NCBI RefSeq assembly: GCF_042658685.1
Contig: NZ_JBHSQY010000002.1
Strand: one strand, 5' to 3'
From: Macrococcoides bohemicum
Lineage (GTDB): Bacteria; Bacillota; Bacilli; Staphylococcales; Staphylococcaceae
Length of the DNA stretch: 64,000 nt
The number at the start of each line of letters is the position of its first letter. Within the stretch, counting starts at the first letter, position 1. Made by a program: the position numbers and the translations under genes. Below are positions 15,068-23,183 of the stretch, in pieces. The notes beneath the pieces are model-generated. The model saw only the letters and a list, made by a program, of their open reading frames with translations, had not been told where the DNA came from and ran no database searches.

Positions 15068-16294
15068 TTATTGTGCGCTTTCTTCAAATTTAGATAATAT
15101 ACCAACAATCGTCATCACTGATTTTTCCATATCATCGATTGATACGTATTCATAAGGGCCATGGAAGTTTTCAGCGCCTGTAAAGATATTGGGTGTTGGT
15201 AATCCCATAAATGATAACTGGCTACCATCTGTACCACCTCGTATCGGTTCAACAATCGGTTCAATATTTAATGATTTCATTACTTCTAGTGGTACATCGA
15301 TTAGCTCTTTATGTGGCGTGATTTTCTCGCCCATATTGAAGTATTGATCCTTAATTGAAATGCTTGCTGCATCTTTACCGAAATCAGCTTGAATTGTTTT
15401 AATAATCTCTTCCATAGTTACTTTACGTGCTTCGAACTTTTCTCGGTCATGATCACGGATAATGTATGAAAGTTTCGCATGTTCAACGTTACCTTCCAAA
15501 TCCATTAAGTGGTAGAATCCTTCGTATCCATCTGTATGCTCTGGACGCTCCTGCTCAGGCAATGTACTTTGGAAACGCACCGCTAAGTTTATTGCATTGA
15601 CCATTTTATCTTTTGCACTTCCCGGATGCACGTTAACACCATTAAATTCAACTTCAACACCCGCTGCATTAAAGCTTTCATATTGCAATTCACCACGACG
15701 TCCACCGTCAATTGTATATGCAAACTGTGCACCAAAACGTTCAACATCAAATTTGTGCGGTCCGCGACCAATTTCTTCATCAGGAGTGAAACCGAAACGA
15801 ATTTTTCCGTGTTTGATTTCCGGATGGTTGATTAAGTATTCGATTGCTGTCATGATTTCAGTAATTCCGGCTTTATTATCAGCACCTAAAAGTGTTGTTC
15901 CATCTGTTGTCATCAATGTATGGCCATTATAAATTTCTAGTTCAGGGAACTTTGCTTTTTCAATGATAAGGCCACTCTTTAAAGTAATATCTTCACCGTC
16001 GAAGTTATCGATAATTTGTGGAGATACGTTTGTACCGGTAAAGTCCGTTGCAGTATCAACATGTGCAAGTAGACCGATTGTTGGTACGTGTTTGTTTGTA
16101 TTTGATGGGAGTGTAGCAAATAAATAACCGTATTCATCGATATCGGTTTCAAGTCCTAAAGATTCGATTTCTTTCTGTAATAAGTTAAGTAAATCCCATT
16201 GTTTTTCTGTTGATGGCGTAGTTGTACTTGCGGCATTTGATTGCGTGTCAATTGTTACATAACGTGTTAAACGTTCAATTAATTTATCTTTCAT
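15068..16294 (-). CDS. pepT: Peptidase T (tripeptide aminopeptidase)
   Basis: Cytosolic dizinc M20B peptidase releasing the N-terminal residue of tripeptides, likely working downstream of the peptide transporters in this window. The 408-residue protein has the metal-binding order of the family: His and Asp in LLAHVDTA (about 78-85), Asp in LLGADNKAG, the Glu pair in TPDEEIGRGP, Asp in TIDGG, and a late His in TGAENFHGPYE. The dimerisation-domain segment NVHPGSAKDKM is also intact. The start ATG has AGGAGG at the best distance. The gene lies downstream of the thrE-type exporter genes on the same strand but is separated from them by a terminator. Confidence 0.96.
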   Translation of the reverse strand: MKDKLIERLTRYVTIDTQSNAASTTTPSTEKQWDLLNLLQKEIESLGLETDIDEYGYLFATLPSNTNKHVPTIGLLAHVDTATDFTGTNVSPQIIDNFDGEDITLKSGLIIEKAKFPELEIYNGHTLMTTDGTTLLGADNKAGITEIMTAIEYLINHPEIKHGKIRFGFTPDEEIGRGPHKFDVERFGAQFAYTIDGGRRGELQYESFNAAGVEVEFNGVNVHPGSAKDKMVNAINLAVRFQSTLPEQERPEHTDGYEGFYHLMDLEGNVEHAKLSYIIRDHDREKFEARKVTMEEIIKTIQADFGKDAASISIKDQYFNMGEKITPHKELIDVPLEVMKSLNIEPIVEPIRGGTDGSQLSFMGLPTPNIFTGAENFHGPYEYVSIDDMEKSVMTIVGILSKFEESAQ

Positions 16295-16350
16295 TTATAA
16301 TCCTCCTGTTGTGAATATATGTTAATATTATTATTTTAATCTTAAATGTC

Positions 16351-16410
16351 AAAAAAATCACACTTATTTTTAAATTTCTTAATAATATGAAACTAAAAAT
16401 AAGTGTGATT
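16351..16410 (-). terminator. Terminator of the threonine/serine exporter operon
   Basis: A 17-bp perfect stem (16356-16372 with 16394-16410) with a 21-nt loop; on the minus strand it ends in a T-run (A residues 16351-16357). The distal arm just touches the stop codon of the second exporter gene. Confidence 0.85.
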
Positions 16411-16895
16411 TAAAGTTTGATTGGCTTTTCACCTTTTTTTCTGCGGTATTTATTATACTTAAAGCGTGTATATCCTTTTAGAAACGTTTGGAATAATATT
16501 TCTGCAATCAATAATCCGAATGCAATTGCACCAGAAGCAAGTGTTGCTTCCATACCTTTCGCTAATGCTTCGCTGAAATCCGAGATAATTAAATTTTTCG
16601 TTGCATCATAGGCAACGCCACCTGGTACGAGTGGAATAATACCAGCAACGTTAAAGATAATAACAGGACGTTTATAGTATCTGGCGAAAAGATGTGCACA
16701 TAAACTAAGCGAAAGCGATCCTAAAAATACCCCTACAGCAAGTGTAAGTTCAGTAGATTCTGCAATCGTAAAGACCATCCAGCCAATTGCACCAACAAAG
16801 CCACAAGCTATGAGTAGTTTACGAGGAGCATTAAATACAATTGCAAAAAATACAGATGCAAAGAAACTGATGATTGTTTGAAATAATAAAGTCAA
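16410..16895 (-). CDS. Threonine/serine exporter, small subunit (ThrE C-terminal half, YjjB-like)
   Basis: A 161-residue membrane protein matching the C-terminal half of ThrE-type exporters (YjjB/DUF3815). It has about five hydrophobic segments, the conserved GIIPLVPGG turn (about residues 85-93), and a basic C-terminal tail. In Corynebacterium ThrE is one polypeptide; here, as in many Firmicutes, it is split between two genes. The start is TTG, with GGAGG 8 nt upstream inside the short gap after the preceding gene. The 12-nt spacing shows co-transcription with the larger subunit. Predicted role is efflux of threonine, serine or related small molecules. Confidence 0.85.
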   Translation of the reverse strand: MTLLFQTIISFFASVFFAIVFNAPRKLLIACGFVGAIGWMVFTIAESTELTLAVGVFLGSLSLSLCAHLFARYYKRPVIIFNVAGIIPLVPGGVAYDATKNLIISDFSEALAKGMEATLASGAIAFGLLIAEILFQTFLKGYTRFKYNKYRRKKGEKPIKL

Positions 16896-16907
16896 AATTT
16901 AATCCTC

Positions 16908-17666
16908 CTAAAATATTATAAGAATAGTGGCTACACCTGCACCAATGGCAAATGCGGTTAAAGCAGCTTCTACACCTTTAGAAATACCCGCTAATAATTG
17001 GCCTGCCATCATATCTCGTATTGCATTTGTAATCGGAACGCCTGGTACGAGTGGCATTACTGCTGAAATAATAATCTTATCAAATTCACCATTATATATA
17101 TAATTCACAAAAAATAGTCCGAAAAGTGCAATTGCCATTGCACCAGCATATTCAGCGAAAAACTGAATTTTGTATATTTTACTAAAGTAATCACAGACAA
17201 AATATCCAATCGCACCAGCGATGAAAGCAGGTACAACATCTGCAAGTTGCCCTTTAAACATTAAAAGGAACAATGCACAAACAAGCGCGCTCGACAAAAC
17301 TTTTAACCAGAAGGGATATTGTAAATCTGCTTTATCTAGTTCATCTAAAGCGAGTTTCGCTGCTTCAAGGGTGACTTTACCACTCGTAATGGCGCGAGAG
17401 ATATCATTAACTTCTGATATTTTTTCAAGGTCTGTCGTTCGACTTGAAATACGATATAATCGGGTAGAACTTTTTTCATTGAGTGAAAATATAATTGCTG
17501 TTGGTGTTACGAAACTATGTGTATTATGTAAACCATAATGCGAGGCAATACGTGTCATCGTATCTTCAACACGATAAGTTTCTGCACCTGACTCCAATAA
17601 TATTTTACCGGCCAGCATTGCAACATCTTTCACTTTTTTTTCATCATATAACTGAATAGAAACCAT
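16908..17666 (-). CDS. Threonine/serine exporter, large subunit (ThrE N-terminal half, YjjP-like)
   Basis: A 252-residue protein of the ThrE/YjjP family. A cytoplasmic N-terminal domain (about residues 1-120, with GAETYRVEDTMTRIA and HSFVTPTAIIFSL) precedes five or so membrane helices containing the conserved MPLVPGVPITNAIRDMM turn. It is the partner of the short ThrE half encoded just downstream and should form the exporter with it. The ATG has AAGGAGG at the optimum distance. A terminator separates it from gdpS upstream. Substrate assignment follows from the family; real substrates may include short peptides or other amino acids. Confidence 0.87.
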   Translation of the reverse strand: MVSIQLYDEKKVKDVAMLAGKILLESGAETYRVEDTMTRIASHYGLHNTHSFVTPTAIIFSLNEKSSTRLYRISSRTTDLEKISEVNDISRAITSGKVTLEAAKLALDELDKADLQYPFWLKVLSSALVCALFLLMFKGQLADVVPAFIAGAIGYFVCDYFSKIYKIQFFAEYAGAMAIALFGLFFVNYIYNGEFDKIIISAVMPLVPGVPITNAIRDMMAGQLLAGISKGVEAALTAFAIGAGVATILIIF

Positions 17667-17681
17667 ATGGTCCTCCTTAAT

Positions 17682-17714
17682 AAAAAAATAACAGAAAGAA
17701 TACTTCCTGTTATT
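17682..17714 (-). terminator. Terminator of gdpS
   Basis: On the minus strand a 12-bp stem (17687-17698 with 17703-17714, one G-U) with a 4-nt loop is followed by a run of seven T residues. Confidence 0.85.
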
Positions 17715-18774
17715 TTATAATGGGATTAAACATTACAGTATTTTGTCCTTGATGCTTTGCAGCATGTAACATTTCATCTGCTTCTTTAAAAATTTTACGG
17801 TGTGTCTTAACTTCTTCATTTGTGATATAACCAATTCCTATAGTGACTGATAAGTTAATTACTTCCTTGTTCGGTAGATGAAATGTTGCATTCATTACTC
17901 CAAGTCGAATACTTTCAGCTATTTTTACAGTATCATCAAGGGAGTGATTGGTAAAGATGACGCTAAATTCTTCCCCGGCATTTCTGAATGTTTTAGAATC
18001 AGTCGGAACATAGTTTTTTATCACCTGTGCCATTTGCTCTAATACAGCATCGCCTGCATCATGTCCAAAACGATCATTGACTTCTTTAAAATCATCGATA
18101 TCTATAAGTAATAAAGATAACGATTGTTTCAAATCTGAAGCATTCTTACTCACAACATTAAGGTATCGATCAAACTCCCGAACATTTCCTAATCCTGTTA
18201 GATGATCAATTTCATCTTCTTTCTCATAGCGCTGAATCACTTTGTATATGCGCCATATATCTACGAACATCATACTTGACGTTAAAGATAAAATAAAACT
18301 GGAAATAGCGAGCAGAATTATTTCTAAACCATTAAAGGTATTATTATAAAAATTGTATATACCCGTGATAAGAATACTCATCACTGTTAACCACTGAATT
18401 GCATTAAAGTCACTTTGTTTAATAAAAGGGCCAATCATACTGGCGAGTGATGCAATAATCAATAGATCGAATGTTTCGACTGGTGGTTCATTAAAAATAT
18501 AAATTTCTGCAAGCACTAATATAATGGCACTAAATATTGTATAGAAAAAATTAGTATATCGGCCAAGAAATAAAAGTGGAATAAAAGCCAAATGGAACGA
18601 GAACGAATGATACGTAATCGGATATGTCATTAGTAAAAATGAAATGAGTGTCATCAGTAACGTGATATAATTTTTTGAGAATACGATTTCTTTCTCTTCA
18701 AAAAATTGAAGTCTATGAAATAGATAGATACCACTCACAGTGACAGCAGCATTAAAAATAATAGCTTCAATCAT
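17710..18774 (-). CDS. gdpS: Membrane GGDEF-domain protein (GdpS-like) with altered signature
   Basis: A 354-residue protein with about six N-terminal membrane helices (residues 1-180) and a C-terminal GGDEF domain (about 190-354). The domain keeps DHLTGLGN, LLLIDIDDFKEVNDRFGHDAG and the C-terminal LSVTIGIGY block, but the active-site signature reads AGEEF (in RNAGEEFSVIF) rather than GG(D/E)EF. Length and position between the thrE pair and tagO match staphylococcal GdpS, which affects biofilm and virulence regulation, reportedly without making cyclic-di-GMP. The first-position Ala makes cyclase activity doubtful here too. It starts 11 nt after the YitT gene, with AAGGAGGGA inside that gene's end, so the two are co-transcribed. 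Confidence 0.88.
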   Translation of the reverse strand: MIEAIIFNAAVTVSGIYLFHRLQFFEEKEIVFSKNYITLLMTLISFLLMTYPITYHSFSFHLAFIPLLFLGRYTNFFYTIFSAIILVLAEIYIFNEPPVETFDLLIIASLASMIGPFIKQSDFNAIQWLTVMSILITGIYNFYNNTFNGLEIILLAISSFILSLTSSMMFVDIWRIYKVIQRYEKEDEIDHLTGLGNVREFDRYLNVVSKNASDLKQSLSLLLIDIDDFKEVNDRFGHDAGDAVLEQMAQVIKNYVPTDSKTFRNAGEEFSVIFTNHSLDDTVKIAESIRLGVMNATFHLPNKEVINLSVTIGIGYITNEEVKTHRKIFKEADEMLHAAKHQGQNTVMFNPIIK

Positions 18775-18785
18775 AAAATCCCTCC

Positions 18786-19640
18786 TTACTTACTGCGATA
18801 AATTTTTGCCTTAGAAAAACCTCTGCCAATTATTTCGGACGTATTGATGAAAATGACAAATGAATCTGGTTCTTCACGAGTAATGATCTGTTTGAAATAG
18901 ATTGCTTCTTTTTGTTCCATTACAGAGAATAATAAACTTTTTCCTTCACGATTATATCCACCAAATGCATTAACGCTTGTAACGCCGCGCTCAACATGTT
19001 CGTGTATGAGATTAATGATCTTCTGTTCTTTAGTTGTAATGATAAACACGAGTTTATTATCACCAGCGTGTAACTGTACGATATCGATAACTTTACTTGT
19101 AACATATATTGAAATTAGTGCATATAAAGCAAGCTCAAAATTAAATACAAATGCACTTAGGATAACAACAAAGGCATCAACGATTAATTGACAAAAACCG
19201 CTTGATAAACCTGTATATTTTTTTACGATTTGAGCAAGTGTAGCTGTTCCACCAGTGGAACCATTACCACGATAAACGAGCCCTAAACCAATACCTAGCA
19301 CGATGCCGCCATAAAGTGATGCTAATAATGCATCTGTTGTTCCTTTTTCAACAAGACTAGCGGTTAAAAATATTGTGAGTGGCACAACAAATGTTGCGAT
19401 AACAGTCTTTAAACTGAATGATTTTCCTAATGTAAACCAACCGATAATGAATATAGGGATATTAAATATAAATTGAATCATCGCAGGATCTGATCCTATC
19501 ATTTTATTTAAAATGGTACTCAGACCTGAAATACCACCAGCTGCAATCTGACCAGGTAGTAAAAATAAATTATAACTAATACCAACGATGATTGAACCTA
19601 TTACTGTATATAAAATATCAATAAGCACTGTTTTATTCAT
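18786..19640 (-). CDS. YitT-family membrane protein (DUF161 + DUF2179)
   Basis: A 284-residue protein. The N-terminal two thirds carry six hydrophobic helices with the family pattern LPGQIAAGGISGLS (about 28-41) and GNGSTGGTATLAQIV. The C-terminal domain (about 200-284) is the soluble DUF2179 domain. Function is not established; some relatives are linked to export or stress. ATG at 19638-19640 is preferred over a TTG seven codons upstream because AAGGAGT lies between the two at the right distance. It is the first gene of a two-gene unit with gdpS. Confidence 0.85.
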   Translation of the reverse strand: MNKTVLIDILYTVIGSIIVGISYNLFLLPGQIAAGGISGLSTILNKMIGSDPAMIQFIFNIPIFIIGWFTLGKSFSLKTVIATFVVPLTIFLTASLVEKGTTDALLASLYGGIVLGIGLGLVYRGNGSTGGTATLAQIVKKYTGLSSGFCQLIVDAFVVILSAFVFNFELALYALISIYVTSKVIDIVQLHAGDNKLVFIITTKEQKIINLIHEHVERGVTSVNAFGGYNREGKSLLFSVMEQKEAIYFKQIITREEPDSFVIFINTSEIIGRGFSKAKIYRSK

Positions 19641-19659
19641 ATCTTTACTCCTTTTTGTC

Positions 19660-19694
19660 AAAAAAATAGTAAAGCAGTGTGATCATTGCTTTAC
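19660..19694 (-). terminator. Terminator after the broken minus-strand gene
   Basis: An 11-bp stem (19669-19679 with 19684-19694, one G-U) followed on the minus strand by TATTTTTTTG. It lies downstream of the pseudogene, evidence that the latter was once a complete transcription unit. Confidence 0.75.
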
Positions 19695-19745
19695 ACATTT
19701 TTGAAGATTAATCCCGAGATTATCTTTCACCTGCTATTTGACATC

Positions 19746-20179
19746 TTATTTAGAAGCTTCATTAGGGATGAAATACCATAGACCATCTGAATCAATTTTA
19801 TTTTCGCCGTTTAATTGCAACTTCTTAATTGTACCGATTGCAGAGGGATAATGTCTTCTTAATTTATTGATGTCCTGAAAGGCTATATTTGTTGTAATAC
19901 TAGCAGAAATCGTCTTTAATATTTGATTGGATTTGGGTACGACTTCATGCTAAGTAATTTATCAGTAACCGCAAATTTGAAGGTATGTGGACTTGTTACA
20001 TCTACCCCTACGATATTATCGATGATAAATACAAAATCATCCATATCGACAGTTGCATAATAATCAACTGAAAAAATATATATAAAAAGTAATGGAAATA
20101 TAAATATACAAACCATAAATAGTGAGGCAAGTTTAAAACATAGTTTTCTTTGAATTCTAACTCATGCGCGAGAACGCAT
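19746..20179 (-). pseudogene. Broken small membrane-anchored protein gene (nonsense codon plus frameshift)
   Basis: Reading the minus strand from ATG at 20177-20179 gives MRSRA, an in-frame TGA (20162-20164), then VRIQRKLCFKLASLF and a hydrophobic helix ending FIYIFSVDYY. The frame stays open to about 19945, where it runs into a stop; one frame over, a continuous C-terminal part starts with VPKSNQILKTISAS and ends IPNEASK at a stop (19746-19748). The total of 434 nt is one base short of a whole number of codons, so a single-base deletion near 19945 plus one point mutation (probably CGA to TGA) explain it. The intact product would have been about 144 residues with one N-terminal membrane helix and an extracytoplasmic domain. 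I recognise no family. A terminator follows. The remaining 20180-20344 is AT-rich leader DNA for tagO. Confidence 0.7.
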
Positions 20180-20365
20180 AATAAAACGCCTTCATTAAAT
20201 GAAGATATTTTCTTTTAACCGTATTATTATGTAACAAATTTAAGCATTCGTCAAACAAATGTTCAACTTAAAAATATATTGTTTCATATTTATTACATAT
20301 AATTTGATAGGCGACATGCGTATAATGTGCTATAGTAAAAAAGAATGAAGAGCTTGAGGTGGCTT

Positions 20366-21409
20366 ATGTTTACATTAAAATTAATAATGATAACAATTAC
20401 AATTTCGTTTATTCTGACACCGGTTATTATCAAATTTTCACATGTTGTTGGTGCACTAGATAAGCCTAATTTTCGTAAAGTACATACAAAGCCAATTTCA
20501 GTATTGGGTGGCGTAGTCATTCTAATTTCTTTTCTTATTGGAATCTGGATAGGACATCCTGTTGAACCTGAAATTAAACCAATTATTATTGGTGCAGTAT
20601 TGATTAATATCCTTGGCATCATTGATGATTTGTTTGATTTATCAGCGATTGTTAAATTAATTGGTCAAATAGGTGTTGCGCTAATCGTTGTTTTGCATGG
20701 AATTACGCTCGATCTCATAACATTACCTTTTGGTGTCGTTATAGAATTCGGATATTTAAGTATACCGATGACGATTCTCTGGATTGTAGCTGTTACAAAT
20801 GCAATCAATTTAGTCGATGGATTAGACGGTCTTGCTGCGGGCGTGTCGATGATTGCTTTAGGAACGATAGGTTTTATTGCGATACTACAACAAAATATTT
20901 TTATTATGATGATATGCAGTGTATTAATAGGTTCATTAATAGGATTTTTAAGATATAATTTTTATCCAGCAAAGATTTTTCTGGGGGACAACGGCGCGTT
21001 AATGCTAGGATTCATAATAGGTGTATTAAGTTTACTTGGGTTTAAGAACATCACTTTAATCTCGCTGTTCTTTCCGATTATTATATTAGCGGTTCCATTT
21101 ATTGATATGAGTTTTGCTATGATAAGAAGATATCGTCAAGGTAAACCCATTATGCAGGCAGATAAATCTCATTTACATCATAAATTGCTCGGCTTAGGCT
21201 ATACACATGCTCAAACGGTCATTTTAATTTATTCAATTGCCATATTGTTTAGTATAGCATCAATAATTCTCTATCTTTCTACCCGAATTGGAGCAATTTT
21301 AATTGTTACACTTATTATTATAACGATTGAATTAATCGTAGAACTTACCGGTTTAATCGATGATGATCATAAACCGATGGTAAAGACAATTCGTCGATTA
21401 CTAAAATGA
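20366..21409 (+). CDS. tagO: UDP-GlcNAc:undecaprenyl-phosphate GlcNAc-1-phosphate transferase (TagO/Llm)
   Basis: Integral membrane enzyme transferring GlcNAc-1-phosphate to undecaprenyl phosphate, the first step of wall teichoic acid synthesis. The 347-residue protein has about ten membrane helices and the family's cytoplasmic motifs: DKPNFRKVHTKPI (about 30-42), the Asp pair in GIIDDLFDL, NAINLVDGLDGLAAG, FLGDNGALMLG and the HLHHKLLGLGYTHAQ histidine loop. Start ATG 20366 is chosen over ATG 20345 because GAGG at 20355-20358 then lies 7 nt upstream and the hydrophobic first helix begins properly. A TATAAT at 20321-20326 is a candidate -10. The terminator it shares with yigZ follows. Confidence 0.94.
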   Translation: MFTLKLIMITITISFILTPVIIKFSHVVGALDKPNFRKVHTKPISVLGGVVILISFLIGIWIGHPVEPEIKPIIIGAVLINILGIIDDLFDLSAIVKLIGQIGVALIVVLHGITLDLITLPFGVVIEFGYLSIPMTILWIVAVTNAINLVDGLDGLAAGVSMIALGTIGFIAILQQNIFIMMICSVLIGSLIGFLRYNFYPAKIFLGDNGALMLGFIIGVLSLLGFKNITLISLFFPIIILAVPFIDMSFAMIRRYRQGKPIMQADKSHLHHKLLGLGYTHAQTVILIYSIAILFSIASIILYLSTRIGAILIVTLIIITIELIVELTGLIDDDHKPMVKTIRRLLK

Positions 21410-21440
21410 TAAGTAATAATTAGTAAATCAAAAAAATTAT

Positions 21441-21484
21441 ACAAAGAAAAGAGGGACAAATTTTATTGTTCCTCTTTTCTTTGT
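21441..21484. terminator. Terminator between tagO and the convergent yigZ
   Basis: An 18-bp stem (21441-21458 with 21467-21484, one G-U pair), with an A-rich run on its left (T-run for the minus strand) and TTGATTT on the right. Confidence 0.85.
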
Positions 21485-21488
21485 TGAT

Positions 21489-22118
21489 TTATAGATCAAA
21501 TGGGAGCATGATTTCTTCTTCAATAGAGAAATTTGCTGAACCTTGTGTTGTTTCAATAATAAACTGCTCAAACTGTTCTTTATCCTCAGCAGTGATCTGC
21601 ACAACATAAGTAACTTTATCGGTATAGTTCGTATCGAGAATAACATATGGCTCGCTTGCTATTTGATGCTCAAATTTACCGGTATTCTCATAACTCAGAA
21701 TAACGTGATACTTTAAACCGTTCTTTATAATCACTTTTCCGGCAACTTTTATGCCTTCAACAACACCACCTTGATAAGCACGAATAAGCCCGCCTGTACC
21801 TAATTTAACACCTCCAAAATAACGGGTGACTATAGCTAGTGTGTTATGTACATCATTTTTCTTTAATGCCTCAAGCATCGGAACGCCTGCTGTTCCACTC
21901 GGTTCACCATCATCATTTGCCTTCTGGATCTGGTGCTGATCGCCAATCGTATAAGCTGAACAATTGTGATTAGCGTCTTTATGTTTTTTCTTGATTTCTG
22001 CAATTTTTTCTTTCGCTTCATCTTCATTTTCAATCTTGTAAAGATAGGTGATAAAACGTGATTTATTAATAATCTCTTCATTTACGATATCTTTTTTAAT
22101 CGTGATATAATTTTGCAT
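21489..22118 (-). CDS. YigZ/UPF0029 (IMPACT-type) family protein
   Basis: A 209-residue protein of the YigZ family. The N-terminal domain shows KSRFITYLYKI (about 20), HNCSAYTIGD, the signature DDGEPSGTAGVPMLEAL (about 70-86) and TRYFGGVKLGTGGLIRAYQ. The C-terminal DUF1949 ferredoxin-like domain occupies about 135-205. Eukaryotic IMPACT relatives act on Gcn2; bacterial function is unsettled. The start is moved four codons downstream to ATG at 22116-22118 because GAGGGAT lies 6 nt before it. It is convergent with tagO and divergent from the DegV gene, as in staphylococci. Confidence 0.88.
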   Translation of the reverse strand: MQNYITIKKDIVNEEIINKSRFITYLYKIENEDEAKEKIAEIKKKHKDANHNCSAYTIGDQHQIQKANDDGEPSGTAGVPMLEALKKNDVHNTLAIVTRYFGGVKLGTGGLIRAYQGGVVEGIKVAGKVIIKNGLKYHVILSYENTGKFEHQIASEPYVILDTNYTDKVTYVVQITAEDKEQFEQFIIETTQGSANFSIEEEIMLPFDL

Positions 22119-22260
22119 ATTATCCCTCATAACTGTTGAATTATTTGTAGTATCATTTTAACAGAGTCATCAAAATATTATTATACTATTTGTATTACTT
22201 TATTTTTAGTAATAAACGGTATAAAATATATATTGGGATGTATTGGGACGGAGGTATTTT

Positions 22261-23115
22261 ATGAAAACAGCTATTATTACAGATTCAACTGCATATATTC
22301 CTAAATCTATCCTAAAGTCAGAGGATATTCGTATCATTTCACTGAATGTTATCTTTAAGGATGAAATATATTTAGAAGAAAAGTATGATGCGCAAACTTT
22401 CTATGAAAGAATGCGTACTGAAAAAGAATTGCCAACGACAAGTCAACCGACAACAGGTGCGTATGTCGCTCTTTTAGAGGAATTGAAAGCAGAAGGTTTT
22501 ACTGATTGTATTGCAATACATCTATCTAGTGGTATAAGTGGTACTTATCAAAATGCCATAACAGCTGGATCGATGGTTGATGGTATTAATCTTCATGCGT
22601 TTGATTCAGAAATTGCAGCGATGGCAATGGGCTTTTATGTTCTACGTGCATCAGAACTTAAAGATAAACTTAGTCCTGAAGCGATTATTGCTGAATTAGA
22701 AGTAATGAAGCAACATACAAATGCATATTTTATTGTTGATGATTTAAAAAATCTGCATAAAGGTGGGCGACTTACAGGTGCTCAGGCATTAATAGGCAGT
22801 ATGCTACAAGTTAAGCCGATACTTCATTTTGAAGATACTAAAATTGTACCATTTGATAAAGTGCGTACAAAAAAGAAAGCACTTAAGCAGATTAAAGATT
22901 TGTTTGCACAGGAAATTAAAGATTACGAACATGTAACGGCTGTATTAATTCACGCCAATGCTGAAGAAGAAGCAGATGCAATAATCGCCGATTTAAAAGC
23001 AGAATTTCCACATGTAGATTTTATTAAAAGTTATTTTGGCCCTGTTATAGGTACGCATCTTGGTGAAAAGTCGATCGGTCTCGGATTTACGAATCATAAG
23101 TTTAATATTTTATAA
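22261..23115 (+). CDS. fakB1: DegV-family fatty-acid-binding protein (FakB1-like)
   Basis: DegV proteins bind one fatty acid and present it to kinase FakA, which makes acyl-phosphate for phospholipid synthesis. The 284-residue protein shows ITDSTAY (about 6-12), the TSQPTTG loop (about 60-66), SSGISGTYQNA with the conserved Ser (about 90-100), and the GGRLTGAQALIGSMLQVKPIL block (about 165-185). Its position between yigZ and comFA is that of FakB1 in S. aureus, which prefers saturated acyl chains; the symbol rests on this synteny. GGAGG precedes ATG 22261. Together with ohyA it marks uptake and detoxification of host fatty acids. Confidence 0.88.
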   Translation: MKTAIITDSTAYIPKSILKSEDIRIISLNVIFKDEIYLEEKYDAQTFYERMRTEKELPTTSQPTTGAYVALLEELKAEGFTDCIAIHLSSGISGTYQNAITAGSMVDGINLHAFDSEIAAMAMGFYVLRASELKDKLSPEAIIAELEVMKQHTNAYFIVDDLKNLHKGGRLTGAQALIGSMLQVKPILHFEDTKIVPFDKVRTKKKALKQIKDLFAQEIKDYEHVTAVLIHANAEEEADAIIADLKAEFPHVDFIKSYFGPVIGTHLGEKSIGLGFTNHKFNIL

Positions 23116-23143
23116 CATTATCGTCTTATATTTTATATTACCG

Positions 23144-23170
23144 GCACACATTTATTTGTGTGCTTTTTTT
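23144..23170 (+). terminator. Terminator of the DegV gene
   Basis: A 7-bp GC-containing stem (23144-23150 with 23157-23163) followed by a run of T residues. Confidence 0.85.
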
Positions 23171-23183
23171 TATGGAGGAAATA

